This document shows positions 56,953-64,000 of a stretch of DNA of 64,000 nucleotides, piece after piece. This DNA is from Pelomonas aquatica (GTDB taxonomy: Bacteria > Pseudomonadota > Gammaproteobacteria > Burkholderiales > Burkholderiaceae_C). Position 1 is the first letter of the stretch; each line of letters opens with the position of its first letter. The notes beneath the pieces are model-generated. The model saw only the letters and a list, made by a program, of their open reading frames with translations, was not told the DNA's origin and did no database searches. A program made the translations under genes and the position numbers. The DNA lies in assembly GCF_026712205.1 (NCBI RefSeq), contig NZ_JAPPUW010000022.1, positions 1-64,000 on the forward strand, given 5' to 3'.

Positions 56953-58194
56953 ATGAAGACCAACACCGCCGCGATCGACCTCACCGAGTTCAAGCAAGGC
57001 TGGCGCATCGTCATCCTGGCCATGCTCGGGCTGGCCATCAACGCCAACGCCTCGATGCTGTATGCCTTCGGCTCCTTCGTGATCCCGTTGCAGACGGCAT
57101 TCGGCTGGCCCCGGGGAGAGATCCAGTCGGCCGTCACCTTCCTGTTCGCCAGTGCGGTGGTCGCATCGCAGATCGTGCCCTGGCTGAACCTCAGGTACGG
57201 CATGAAACGGGTCACCTGCATCTCGCTGGCCTGCCTGGCGCTGAGCTTCGCGTCCATCTCGCTGATGGGGCCGTCGATCGCCTGGCTGTACTTCTTCTTC
57301 GCGCTGCTGCCGCTGGCCAGCATGGGCACGATTCATGTAACCTGGACCTATCTGGTGAACCTCTGGTTCGTGCGCAACCGGGGACTGGGCTTGGCGCTTG
57401 TGCTCTCGGGCACGGGCATTTCCGCCGCGCTGCTGCCGTCGGCAGTCACCTGGGCCATCGGGCGCTGGGGCTGGCAGGGCGGATTCTGGCTATTAGCCAC
57501 CTTGCCGGTGCTGGTGGTGCTCCCCTTCGCCATGTTCTGGATGAAGGAGCCGGCCGGCGTCGCGCCACGCGCCGACGGCACACGGCCGGCCGCCCTGATC
57601 GCGGGCGGACTCACTTTTTCGCAGGGCCTGCGTTCGATGCGGTTCTGGTTCCTGAACATCGGCCTGTCGCTGGTGGTCGGCGCCATCGTCACGATGGTCT
57701 CGAACACGGTGCCAATGCTGCGCGACAAAGGCCTCACCGCCGCCGCCGCCGGCGCGGTGTTCGGTGGCTTCGGCCTGTCCTTGATCGGCGGGCGCGTGCT
57801 GGTGGGCTATCTGATCGACCGCCTGTGGGCGCCGGGCGTGGCAGCCGTGGCCCTGGCCCTGCCCGCCCTGGGCTGCCTGCTGCTGGCGACGACGGGCGCC
57901 GAGCAGACCGGCATCCTTCTGCTGGCCACCGCCCTGGTCGGCCTGGGTGCCGGCGCGGAGTTCGACATTGCCGCCTACCTGATGTCCCGCTACTTCGGCC
58001 TGCGGGACTACGGCCGTCTCTTCGGCGTGCACCTCGGCCTAATCACAGCGGCCGGCGCGCTAGCGCCGTGGCTGAGCGGCGTCGTCTACAAGAGCACGGG
58101 CAACTACATGATGGTGCTGACCCTTTGCGGATCGGCGTTCCTGGTCGGCGCAGCGAGCCTGCTGCCCCTGGGCCGCTATCCAAAATTCGATTGA
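56953..58194 (+). CDS. MFS transporter (third of three paralogues)
   Basis: A 413-residue major facilitator permease with about 12 helices, closely related to the proteins at 27594 and 34864: LTEFKQGWRIVILAMLG, HVTWTYLVNLWFVRNRGLGLALVLSGTGI and GAGAEFDIAAYLMSRYFGLRDYGRLFGVHLGL. It lies 6 bases after the thiolase-like gene. Having a third copy in a separate operon suggests that the cluster handles several related acids or that modules were duplicated. Confidence 0.92.
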   Translation: MKTNTAAIDLTEFKQGWRIVILAMLGLAINANASMLYAFGSFVIPLQTAFGWPRGEIQSAVTFLFASAVVASQIVPWLNLRYGMKRVTCISLACLALSFASISLMGPSIAWLYFFFALLPLASMGTIHVTWTYLVNLWFVRNRGLGLALVLSGTGISAALLPSAVTWAIGRWGWQGGFWLLATLPVLVVLPFAMFWMKEPAGVAPRADGTRPAALIAGGLTFSQGLRSMRFWFLNIGLSLVVGAIVTMVSNTVPMLRDKGLTAAAAGAVFGGFGLSLIGGRVLVGYLIDRLWAPGVAAVALALPALGCLLLATTGAEQTGILLLATALVGLGAGAEFDIAAYLMSRYFGLRDYGRLFGVHLGLITAAGALAPWLSGVVYKSTGNYMMVLTLCGSAFLVGAASLLPLGRYPKFD

Positions 58195-58216
58195 CGAAGA
58201 GAAGAAGGTTGTCGAG

Positions 58217-59458
58217 ATGTCTGCGTTGAATTCAGTCGTGATCGTCGGTGGCGGCCAGGCCGGCTTCCAGACCGCCGCCTCGCTGCGCCAGGGGGGCTTT
58301 GCCGGGCGCATCATCATCGTCGGCGACGAGCCGGGCGTACCCTACCAACGGCCGCCGCTGTCCAAGGCCTACCTGCTCGGCAAGATCGGTGCGCATGCGA
58401 TCCGCTTCCGCCAGCCCGAATACTTCGAGGAGCACCGGATCGAGCGGCTGCACGACAGCGTCACCCGCATCGACCGCGCGGCGCGGCATGTGGAACTGGC
58501 CTCGGGCACGGTGATTCCCTACGACCACCTGGTGCTCGCCACCGGCGCGCGTAACCGCGTGCCCGAACTGCCCGGCATCGAACTGGATGGCGTGATCGGG
58601 CTGCGGACGCTGGCCGACGCCGATACCCTATCGCCGCGCATCAGCAGCATCCGCAGTGCCGTCGTCATCGGCGCTGGCTTCATCGGCCTGGAGTTCGCCG
58701 CGGTGGCCGCGGCCAAGGGCGTGGCGGTGCACGTGATCGAACTGGGCGAGCGGCCGATGGCGCGGGCCATCTCCAAGCCCATGTCTGACCTGTTCACCGC
58801 GGGCCACGCGAGTTGGGGCGTGCAGATCGACTTCAGGCAGAAGCTGCGGCGCATCCTCGGCATCGAGGGCAAGGTCAGCGGCGTGGAGCTGGAAGACGGG
58901 CGCGTCATCGCGGCGGGCCTGGTGGTCTACGGCATCGGTGTGCTACCCAATGCGGAACTGGCAGCGGCCGCAGGCCTGACCGTCAACAACGGCATCTGCG
59001 TGGACGAACTGCTGCTGACCAGCGACCCCGATATCTCGGCGATCGGCGATGCGGCGAACTTCACCAGTTGCTACGCCGACAAGCCGGTGCGACTGGAATC
59101 GGTGCAGAACGCGGTGGACCAGGGCAAGGCCGTCGCTGCCCGGCTGATGGGCAAGCCCTCGCCTTACACCGCCCTGCCCTGGTTTTGGACCGACCAGGGC
59201 GCCCTGCGCCTTCAGATCGCCGGGCTGGCCGATGGGCATGACGAGACCGTGCAGGTCGGCGCCGCCGACGGGCATCAACTGGCCGTGCTTTGCTTCCGCC
59301 AGGGGCGCCTGATTGCCGTCGAGACCGCCAACCGGACTGCCGACCACATGGCCGCCCGCAAGCTGCTGGCGCGCAACACGCCACTGACGCCAGCACAGGC
59401 ACGCGAGCCCGGATTCGAACTGAAGGCCTACGAGGCCGCCACCAAAGACAACACCTGA
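58217..59458 (+). CDS. Ferredoxin reductase, putidaredoxin-reductase-like
   Basis: A 413-residue flavoprotein: FAD motif SVVIVGGGQAGFQTAASLR (6-24), DEPGVPYQRPPLSKAYL, NAD motif SAVVIGAGFIGLEFAAVAAAKG near 147-168, and the second FAD contact LTSDPDISAIGDAANF. It passes electrons from NADH to a ferredoxin, here probably the [3Fe-4S] protein at 14578, for the P450 and/or Rieske oxygenase. It is the only such reductase in the window. AGAAGG precedes the ATG. It is the fifth gene of the 54340 operon. Confidence 0.93.
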   Translation: MSALNSVVIVGGGQAGFQTAASLRQGGFAGRIIIVGDEPGVPYQRPPLSKAYLLGKIGAHAIRFRQPEYFEEHRIERLHDSVTRIDRAARHVELASGTVIPYDHLVLATGARNRVPELPGIELDGVIGLRTLADADTLSPRISSIRSAVVIGAGFIGLEFAAVAAAKGVAVHVIELGERPMARAISKPMSDLFTAGHASWGVQIDFRQKLRRILGIEGKVSGVELEDGRVIAAGLVVYGIGVLPNAELAAAAGLTVNNGICVDELLLTSDPDISAIGDAANFTSCYADKPVRLESVQNAVDQGKAVAARLMGKPSPYTALPWFWTDQGALRLQIAGLADGHDETVQVGAADGHQLAVLCFRQGRLIAVETANRTADHMAARKLLARNTPLTPAQAREPGFELKAYEAATKDNT

Positions 59459-59467
59459 GGATCACCG

Positions 59468-60391
59468 ATGAAAGCAGCAGTCATCCCGGAACGTGGCGTT
59501 GCCCCCGTCCTGACCGAGTTCCGCGAGCCCGAGCCGCGCGACGGTGCCCTATTGATCGACATGGACACAGCCGGCCTGGGCGGCTGGGACGTGCTCGGCG
59601 CGTACCGCCTCGGTATCGAGTTCCCTTGCGTCATTCGCGGTGAAGGCGTCGGCCGCCTGAAGAACGGACAGCGCGTCTACTTCGGCGAGCGCTCGGTGCA
59701 GCCCTTTGGCGCCTGGGCCGAGCGCACGCTGGTGCCAGCCGAAGAGGTCTGGGCCGTGCCGGACGACGTGGACGACAAGACGGCGATCAGCATGGGCATC
59801 GCCGCCACCGGTGCGCTGGTGCCGCTGGAGAAAGCGGCCATCCAGAAGGGCGAGAACGTGCTGATCCTCGGGGCCACCGGCACGCTGGGCCAGATCGCAC
59901 TGCAACTCGCCCGACACATGGGTGCGGGCCGCATCGTGGCAGCCGCCCGTTCGGAGGAATCGATTCAGCGCCTGGTCAGCCGTGGCCTGGCCGATGCCGG
60001 CATCAAGCTCGGCGGAGCCGACGACGTCGCCGCGCTGAAGGACGCCTCCAACGGCGGCTTCGACGTGGTGCTGGACCTGGTCTGCGGTCAGCCGCTGCTC
60101 TCGGCCTTGAAAGCCACGCGCTGGGGCGCCCGCATCATGACCATCGGCACCGGAGCCGGCCGCCAGATCAGCCTGGACATCGCCGACCTGCTGTTCCGCA
60201 CCCTCTCCTGTATCGGCACCGGCCAGCGCCCCTCGGCCGATCGCCGCGCGATCTGGGAGCGCCTGCTCCAGATCGACCGCGAGAACAAGATCGCCATCGA
60301 CTACCTGGATTTCAGCTTCGATCAGGCAGCCCAGGCGTGGGCGGCGCAGGTGGCGGGGCCGCATGCGAAGGTGACGGCGCGGATGCGCTGA
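59468..60391 (+). CDS. Zinc-independent medium-chain dehydrogenase/quinone reductase-like
   Basis: A 307-residue MDR protein: N-terminal GroES-like domain (LLIDMDTAGLGGWDVLGAYRLG) without the Cys/His zinc ligands, and an NADPH domain with ENVLILGATGTLGQIALQLARHMG. It resembles quinone oxidoreductases and enoyl reductases. It should reduce an enone or quinone-like intermediate. GAGG precedes the ATG by a few bases, 9 bases after the reductase stop. It is the last gene of the operon, and a stem-loop overlaps its stop codon. Confidence 0.87.
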   Translation: MKAAVIPERGVAPVLTEFREPEPRDGALLIDMDTAGLGGWDVLGAYRLGIEFPCVIRGEGVGRLKNGQRVYFGERSVQPFGAWAERTLVPAEEVWAVPDDVDDKTAISMGIAATGALVPLEKAAIQKGENVLILGATGTLGQIALQLARHMGAGRIVAAARSEESIQRLVSRGLADAGIKLGGADDVAALKDASNGGFDVVLDLVCGQPLLSALKATRWGARIMTIGTGAGRQISLDIADLLFRTLSCIGTGQRPSADRRAIWERLLQIDRENKIAIDYLDFSFDQAAQAWAAQVAGPHAKVTARMR

Positions 60392-60417
60392 CCGCTGGCA
60401 TTGACGCGCAGCGGTCA
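60389..60417. terminator. Bidirectional stem-loop terminator
   Basis: TGACCGCTG and CAGCGGTCA form a perfect 9-bp stem with an 11-base loop, starting at the stop codon of the plus-strand gene and lying 14 bases from the end of the converging SDR. No T-run, so its strength is uncertain. Confidence 0.5.
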
Positions 60418-60430
60418 CGGACGAACGCCA

Positions 60431-61270
60431 TCAGAGCTTGTTTGACCCCTGCCGCTCGAAGTATTCGCTCAGCGGCACCATCGCCGGAGAGTGGCTGGTG
60501 AATCCACCATCGACCGGGATCGTCGCGCCGGTGATGAAAGACGATTCCTCGCTGGCCAGGAAGGCCACGACATCGGCAATCTGGCGTGGGCTGCCCAGCT
60601 GTGGGGTCAGGTGTTGCGCCAGCAGGATCTGCTTGATCTCCTCGGGCACCGTCTTCTGCGCATGGTCATTGAGGACGAAGCCGATCATGATGGCGTTGGA
60701 GCGGATTCCCTTCTTGCCGAACTGGGCGGCGATCGAGCGCGAGAGCGCCATCAGCGCAGCCTTGGAGGCGGCGTAGGCCGTCAACGTCACATCGCCCAGT
60801 TGGCCGAAGCCCGAGGTCGAGTGGATGATCGAGCCGCCGCCGGTCTTGAGCATCACAGGCACCACATGCTTGCTGCACAGCATGGCGCCGCGGGCATTGA
60901 CGTCCAGCGCCCGGTCCCAGGCCTCGATGGAGACGTTGCAGACGTCGCGGTCGGCCTGGCGCTGCGGCACGTCTAGCGCGGCGGCGTTGTTGTGCAGCAC
61001 GTCGATGCGCCCAAAGCGCTGCTCGACGGCTTCGGCCATCCCCATGATCTCGGACTCGGACGTCAGGTCCACCTTGATGGCCATGGCCTCGCCCCCGGCC
61101 GCCTCGATCTCGGCCACGACGCCTTGCGCGGCCTCGAGGTTGATGTCGACGATCGCCACCCGTGCGCCTTGAGACGCCAGCACCCGTGCCGTCTCGGCGC
61201 CCAGGCCGTGGGCCGCGCCGGTGACGATGGCGACCTTGCCCGCCAAGCGGTCTCTGCTTGAATAGCTCAT
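60431..61270 (-). CDS. SDR-family oxidoreductase
   Basis: A 279-residue classical SDR: VAIVTGAAHGLGAETARVLASQGARVAIVD, VLHNNAAALDVPQ, STSGFGQLGDVTLTAYAASKAALMALSRSIA with intact YAASK, and FITGATIPVDGGFTSHSPAM. It resembles the SDR at 34055, including the extended tail after DGG. It is last in a minus-strand operon with a crotonase, a VOC protein and an RND transporter. Likely a hydroxyacyl or ring-alcohol dehydrogenase; substrate unknown. Confidence 0.9.
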   Translation of the reverse strand: MSYSSRDRLAGKVAIVTGAAHGLGAETARVLASQGARVAIVDINLEAAQGVVAEIEAAGGEAMAIKVDLTSESEIMGMAEAVEQRFGRIDVLHNNAAALDVPQRQADRDVCNVSIEAWDRALDVNARGAMLCSKHVVPVMLKTGGGSIIHSTSGFGQLGDVTLTAYAASKAALMALSRSIAAQFGKKGIRSNAIMIGFVLNDHAQKTVPEEIKQILLAQHLTPQLGSPRQIADVVAFLASEESSFITGATIPVDGGFTSHSPAMVPLSEYFERQGSNKL

Positions 61271-61295
61271 TACGTGCTCGCTCTCAGTCGTTCGG

Positions 61296-62096
61296 TCAAA
61301 GGCCGCTGAACTTCGGCGTGCGCTTCTCGCGGAAAGCCAGCGCCGCTTCCTTCACATCATGCATCGGGGCCAGCAGCGCAAACAAGTCGAGCTCCAGGTC
61401 CAGGCCGCTCTTGAGGTCCAGTTGCAGCGCCGCCCGTGCCGCCTGCTTGGCATAGGCAGTGGCCACCGGCGGCTTGGCGGCGATCTGCTGTGCCAGCGCC
61501 CGCACCTCGTCGATCATCGTCGTGGCGCTCGTCGCCACGCGCGTCACCAGGCCCATGGCCTTGGCTTCCTCGGCGCCCACGCGCCCGCCGGTGAGCAGCA
61601 AGTCCAGCGCGCGGCCGGGGCCGACGACACGCGGCAGGCGCTGCGTGCCGCCGCCGCCGGGGATCAGGCCGAGGCCGGTCTCCGGCAGCGCCAGCACCAC
61701 ATCGGGCGAGACGAAGCGGATGTCACAGGCCAGCGCCAGTTCCATACCTCCGCCCATGCAGTAGCCGTGGATCGCAGCGATCACGGGCTTCTCCAAGCGG
61801 TCCAGCGATTCGATCCAGCGCGAGCCCTGCATGCGGCGGCGCACCTGTAGCGAGGTCTCGGCTTCCCGGCGTTCCTTGATGTCCGCACCGGCGCAGAAGC
61901 CGCGCGGGCCTTCGCCGCGGATCACGATCACGCGAATGTCGGGGTCGGCCTCCAGTTCGGCCAGCGCGGCCGGGACACCCCTGCGGATGTCGTCGTTGAT
62001 CGCATTGATCTGGTCCGGGCGGTTCAGGACGATCCAGCCCACCCCGCCCTGCCCCGCGCCCTCACGCTCGATGCGCACTGCCATTGCGTCGGACAT
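61296..62096 (-). CDS. Enoyl-CoA hydratase
   Basis: A 266-residue crotonase with both catalytic Glu residues: E119 (GGGMELALACDIRF) and E139 (LPETGLGLIPGGGGTQRLPR). The oxyanion loop is GFCAGADIKE. It should hydrate a trans-2-enoyl-CoA, unlike the atypical crotonase at 19419. It lies 4 bases after the VOC gene on the minus strand. With the 3-hydroxyacyl-CoA dehydrogenase and thiolase at 39-41 kb it completes a beta-oxidation set. Confidence 0.95.
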   Translation of the reverse strand: MSDAMAVRIEREGAGQGGVGWIVLNRPDQINAINDDIRRGVPAALAELEADPDIRVIVIRGEGPRGFCAGADIKERREAETSLQVRRRMQGSRWIESLDRLEKPVIAAIHGYCMGGGMELALACDIRFVSPDVVLALPETGLGLIPGGGGTQRLPRVVGPGRALDLLLTGGRVGAEEAKAMGLVTRVATSATTMIDEVRALAQQIAAKPPVATAYAKQAARAALQLDLKSGLDLELDLFALLAPMHDVKEAALAFREKRTPKFSGL

Positions 62097-62100
62097 GGGA

Positions 62101-63066
62101 TCAGGCCTCTTCGAACTCGAACAACTGGCCCTGCAGGTCGGCAGGATCCACGCGGATCAGCGACTTGCCGTCGACGGCCTGGCATTCGTCGATCCAGGCG
62201 AAGTTGGTGCCGCGCGAGCGCAGGTCCTCGGCCTTCGCCTTCAGGTCGTTGACCGCGATGCGGACGTAGTACGGGCCCGGGCCCCAACTGTTGACATAGG
62301 TGCCGGCATCGCCGTTCCAGCGCGTGGCTTCGATCACGTCCAGCGTTGCGCTGTTGGGCAGCGAGAACTCCATCGTCGCGCGGCGGTAACCCTCCTTCTC
62401 CAGCACCTCTACCTGGCCGTGCGGCTCCCAGTCAAGATTGGCGGAGCAGCGTCGCAGCGTCTCATCAAGATTGCGCACCAGGAAGCCGCGGGAGCTCACC
62501 CGCACCATGTCGCCCGGCTTCAGGTCGCGCGGTGCCGGCGCCGGCACCGCGAAGGTCTCGGGGGGCAGTTGCAGCGGCTCGATCGGCATCACCTCGATGC
62601 ACAGCCCGCCGTCCACCGAGGGTTCGTAGTGCGGATCTTCGGGCGTCACGCCCATCCACATGCGGTCGAAAGGCATCGCCGGCGTGCGCTGCGCCATACG
62701 GAAACGCAGGCGGCGACGCATCAGCTTCTCCATCAACGCGTCGAACTTGGCGCTGTGGGTGGCCAGCACGATCGAGTGGGTCAGCATCGGGCGGTGCCGG
62801 CCCTGGAAATCCTTCAGGCTCTCCAGGAACTCGTGGAACATCGGGTCGCCAAGGTTGGGCTTGTCCAGGTGCCCCTGCGGCTCGACCCGCGTGGGCGACA
62901 CCGCCAGCGACTTGTGCACGCGCAGGAAATGAGCGATGTACGGATGGTCGGCGAAGGCCTGGCGCCAGCGCTCGTGCTTGTGGATGCCGAGCTTCGTGAC
63001 CAGCAGTTCGGCCATTGCGTCCGGGTCGCTGACCATCATGTCAGCGCTCATCAGCAGTTCAAACAT
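62101..63066 (-). CDS. VOC-fold protein of unknown function
   Basis: A 321-residue protein. Its halves look like vicinal-oxygen-chelate modules: MVSDPDAMAELLVTKLGI and LTHSIVLATHSAKFDALMEKLMRRRL in the first, and VRVSSRGFLVRNLDETLRRCSANLDWEP ... YYVRIAVNDLKAKAEDLRSRGTNFAWID in the second. The metal ligands are not as clear as in the extradiol dioxygenase at 12858, so an isomerase, hydratase or binding role is possible. Its ATG overlaps the end of the RND gene by 8 bases, and the crotonase follows after 4 bases. Confidence 0.75.
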   Translation of the reverse strand: MFELLMSADMMVSDPDAMAELLVTKLGIHKHERWRQAFADHPYIAHFLRVHKSLAVSPTRVEPQGHLDKPNLGDPMFHEFLESLKDFQGRHRPMLTHSIVLATHSAKFDALMEKLMRRRLRFRMAQRTPAMPFDRMWMGVTPEDPHYEPSVDGGLCIEVMPIEPLQLPPETFAVPAPAPRDLKPGDMVRVSSRGFLVRNLDETLRRCSANLDWEPHGQVEVLEKEGYRRATMEFSLPNSATLDVIEATRWNGDAGTYVNSWGPGPYYVRIAVNDLKAKAEDLRSRGTNFAWIDECQAVDGKSLIRVDPADLQGQLFEFEEA

Positions 63067-64000
63067 GCAATTGCTCCTTGATGTGCGGGGTGAGCGGCGC
63101 AGCCACCGGGGGCTGGCTCTTCGGATTGAGGAGGAAGTGGGAGAGCGCCGGGATCAGCACCAAGGCACCGACCATGTTCCACAGGAACATGAAGGTCAGC
63201 AGAATGCCCATATCGGCCTGGAACTTGATCGGCGACCAGGCCCAGGTGATCACGCCGGCCGCCATCGTCAGGCCCACCAGCGCGACCACGCGGCCGGTGA
63301 AATCCAGGGCTCGGCGATAGGACTGGGCCAGAGTCGCGCCGCGGCGCTGCATCGCCAGTTGCACACTGAGCAGGTAGAGCGCGTAGTCCACGCCGACGCC
63401 CACGCCCACCGCGATCACCGGCAGCGTCGCCACCTTGAGGCCGATGCCCAGCGCCACCATCAGCGCCTTGCACAGTATGGTGGTGATGACCAGCGGGATC
63501 ATCGCGACCAGCGTGGCGCGCAGGCTGCGGAAGGTCAGCAGGCACAGCAGCGCGGTGGCGCCGTAGACGGCCAGGTACATCTTCAGCACGCCGCGCTCGA
63601 CCTCGATGTTGGTGGCCGCCTCGATGCCGGCCGAGCCCGCTGCCAGCAGGAAATGCGTCGGGTGGACGGTGCCGTCCACCGTATTGAACTGGCCGGCGAA
63701 ATCCTCGCTGACCTTTAGCACGCGGCTGAGCGTGTCGGCCTTGTGGTCGCTGAGGTAGGCGATCAGCGGGGTCACCGAGCACTGCTGATTGGTGATGTCG
63801 GGCGTGGCGATCATCGCGGCGGACACGGCGACGTTGGTCAGCGCTTGGTCGCGGCTGAGCGTCAGCCATTTGCCGCTGCCTTCGGACAGCGCGGCAGTGA
63901 TGAAGCGGGTGGACTGGGCCAGCGAGCCGGTGGCCTGCACGCCTTCGGTCTCGCGCAGTTTCAGGGCCAGCGCGTCCATCAACTGGAGCGACTCATAGAA
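63059..64000 (-). CDS. RND/MMPL-family transporter, C-terminal part (runs off the window)
   Basis: The last 313 residues of a resistance-nodulation-division type exporter; the N-terminal part lies beyond 64000. Visible are a periplasmic loop (SDHKADTLSRVLKVSEDFAGQFN), then helices MYLAVYGATALLCLLTF, LVAMIPLVITTILCKALMVALGI, VATLPVIAVGVGVGVDYALYLLSVQLA with the conserved G-V-D-Y, VALVGLTMAAGVITWAW and ILLTFMFLWNMVGALVLIPAL. This matches the second half of HAE3/MMPL-like proteins that often accompany steroid and terpenoid catabolic clusters. It may move hydrophobic substrate across the envelope. It is coupled to the VOC gene by an 8-base overlap. Confidence 0.9.
   Translation of the reverse strand, partial: FYESLQLMDALALKLRETEGVQATGSLAQSTRFITAALSEGSGKWLTLSRDQALTNVAVSAAMIATPDITNQQCSVTPLIAYLSDHKADTLSRVLKVSEDFAGQFNTVDGTVHPTHFLLAAGSAGIEAATNIEVERGVLKMYLAVYGATALLCLLTFRSLRATLVAMIPLVITTILCKALMVALGIGLKVATLPVIAVGVGVGVDYALYLLSVQLAMQRRGATLAQSYRRALDFTGRVVALVGLTMAAGVITWAWSPIKFQADMGILLTFMFLWNMVGALVLIPALSHFLLNPKSQPPVAAPLTPHIKEQLHV

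Noticed and set aside
7179-64000. Interpretation as a standard steroid (testosterone/cholate) degradation cluster
   Set aside because: HsaA-like, KstD-like and extradiol genes are present, but HsaD-type hydrolase, KshA and the HsaEFG set were not found in the window.
1-64000. tRNA genes, rRNA genes, CRISPR arrays or riboswitches
   Set aside because: No cloverleaf-like segment, repeated spacer pattern or known riboswitch core was seen by eye on either strand; a covariance-model scan would be needed to exclude weak cases.

Overview
The window is high-GC DNA, almost fully coding. Short overlaps of the ATGA, GTGA and TGATG kind link many neighbouring genes. Base composition, gene families and operon style suggest a betaproteobacterium of the Burkholderiales type; this is inference, because no rRNA or other taxonomic marker is present. 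No tRNA, rRNA or CRISPR array was seen.

Region 1 (1-7178) is accessory DNA. It starts with the last 18 codons and probable right end of an IS3-type element. A gene-free stretch follows, then a small XRE repressor gene (minus strand) divergent from a small DNA-binding protein and a tyrosine recombinase. Downstream of the integrase lie six tightly packed small genes (2749-5657). By eye these are built from two repeating domain families, one with a W-[LI]-x3-P-x-[VI] signature and one resembling the BPSL0761 family. A second XRE regulator and a divergent lipoprotein close the region.

Region 2 (7179-64000, running off the right edge) is one large catabolic cluster. It encodes a fused indolepyruvate-type 2-oxoacid:ferredoxin oxidoreductase and a Rieske ring-hydroxylating dioxygenase (alpha and beta). 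A [3Fe-4S]-type ferredoxin, an SDR and a BphC-type extradiol dioxygenase form one operon. There are also a putidaredoxin-reductase-like flavoprotein, a cytochrome P450, an HsaA-like flavin monooxygenase with a reductase-MarR fusion, two FAH-family hydrolases, three amidohydrolase-2 proteins, an acyl-CoA ligase, acyl-CoA dehydrogenases, crotonases, a thiolase, a 3-hydroxyacyl-CoA dehydrogenase, a DUF35/thiolase-like pair, a 3-ketosteroid-dehydrogenase-like flavoprotein, eight SDRs, several transporters and an RND pump. A coherent reading is oxidation of a polycyclic or alicyclic-aromatic compound, ring dihydroxylation, meta cleavage, then CoA-dependent breakdown. The inventory (IclR regulator, unusual ferredoxin, Rieske oxygenase, extradiol dioxygenase, P450, SCPx-like thiolase, permease) recalls the dit genes for abietane diterpenoid degradation, but the substrate is not proven.

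Regulation: LysR, IclR and two TetR genes are present, one TetR with a histone-H1-like tail. The most striking non-coding signal is a 25-bp imperfect palindrome (half-site TGAACA, core ACA-N13-TGT) found by eye at nine positions, in front of nearly every catabolic transcription unit and nowhere noticed in Region 1. A second motif, TTC-N8-GAA with an ATAT centre, occurs twice before the IclR gene and once before the CoA ligase.

Transcription units: 8292-11780; 11892-12746; minus 14799-12858; 15948-23987; 24071-36108; minus 43603-36182; minus 45827-44172; 45993-47660; minus 48520-47720; minus 51354-49357; minus 54251-51463; 54340-60391; and minus from beyond 64000 to 60431. Several families occur as paralogous sets within the cluster: three MFS permeases, two ACMSD-like amidohydrolases, two NTF2-like proteins, two FAH hydrolases and two uncharacterised 343-344 residue proteins.
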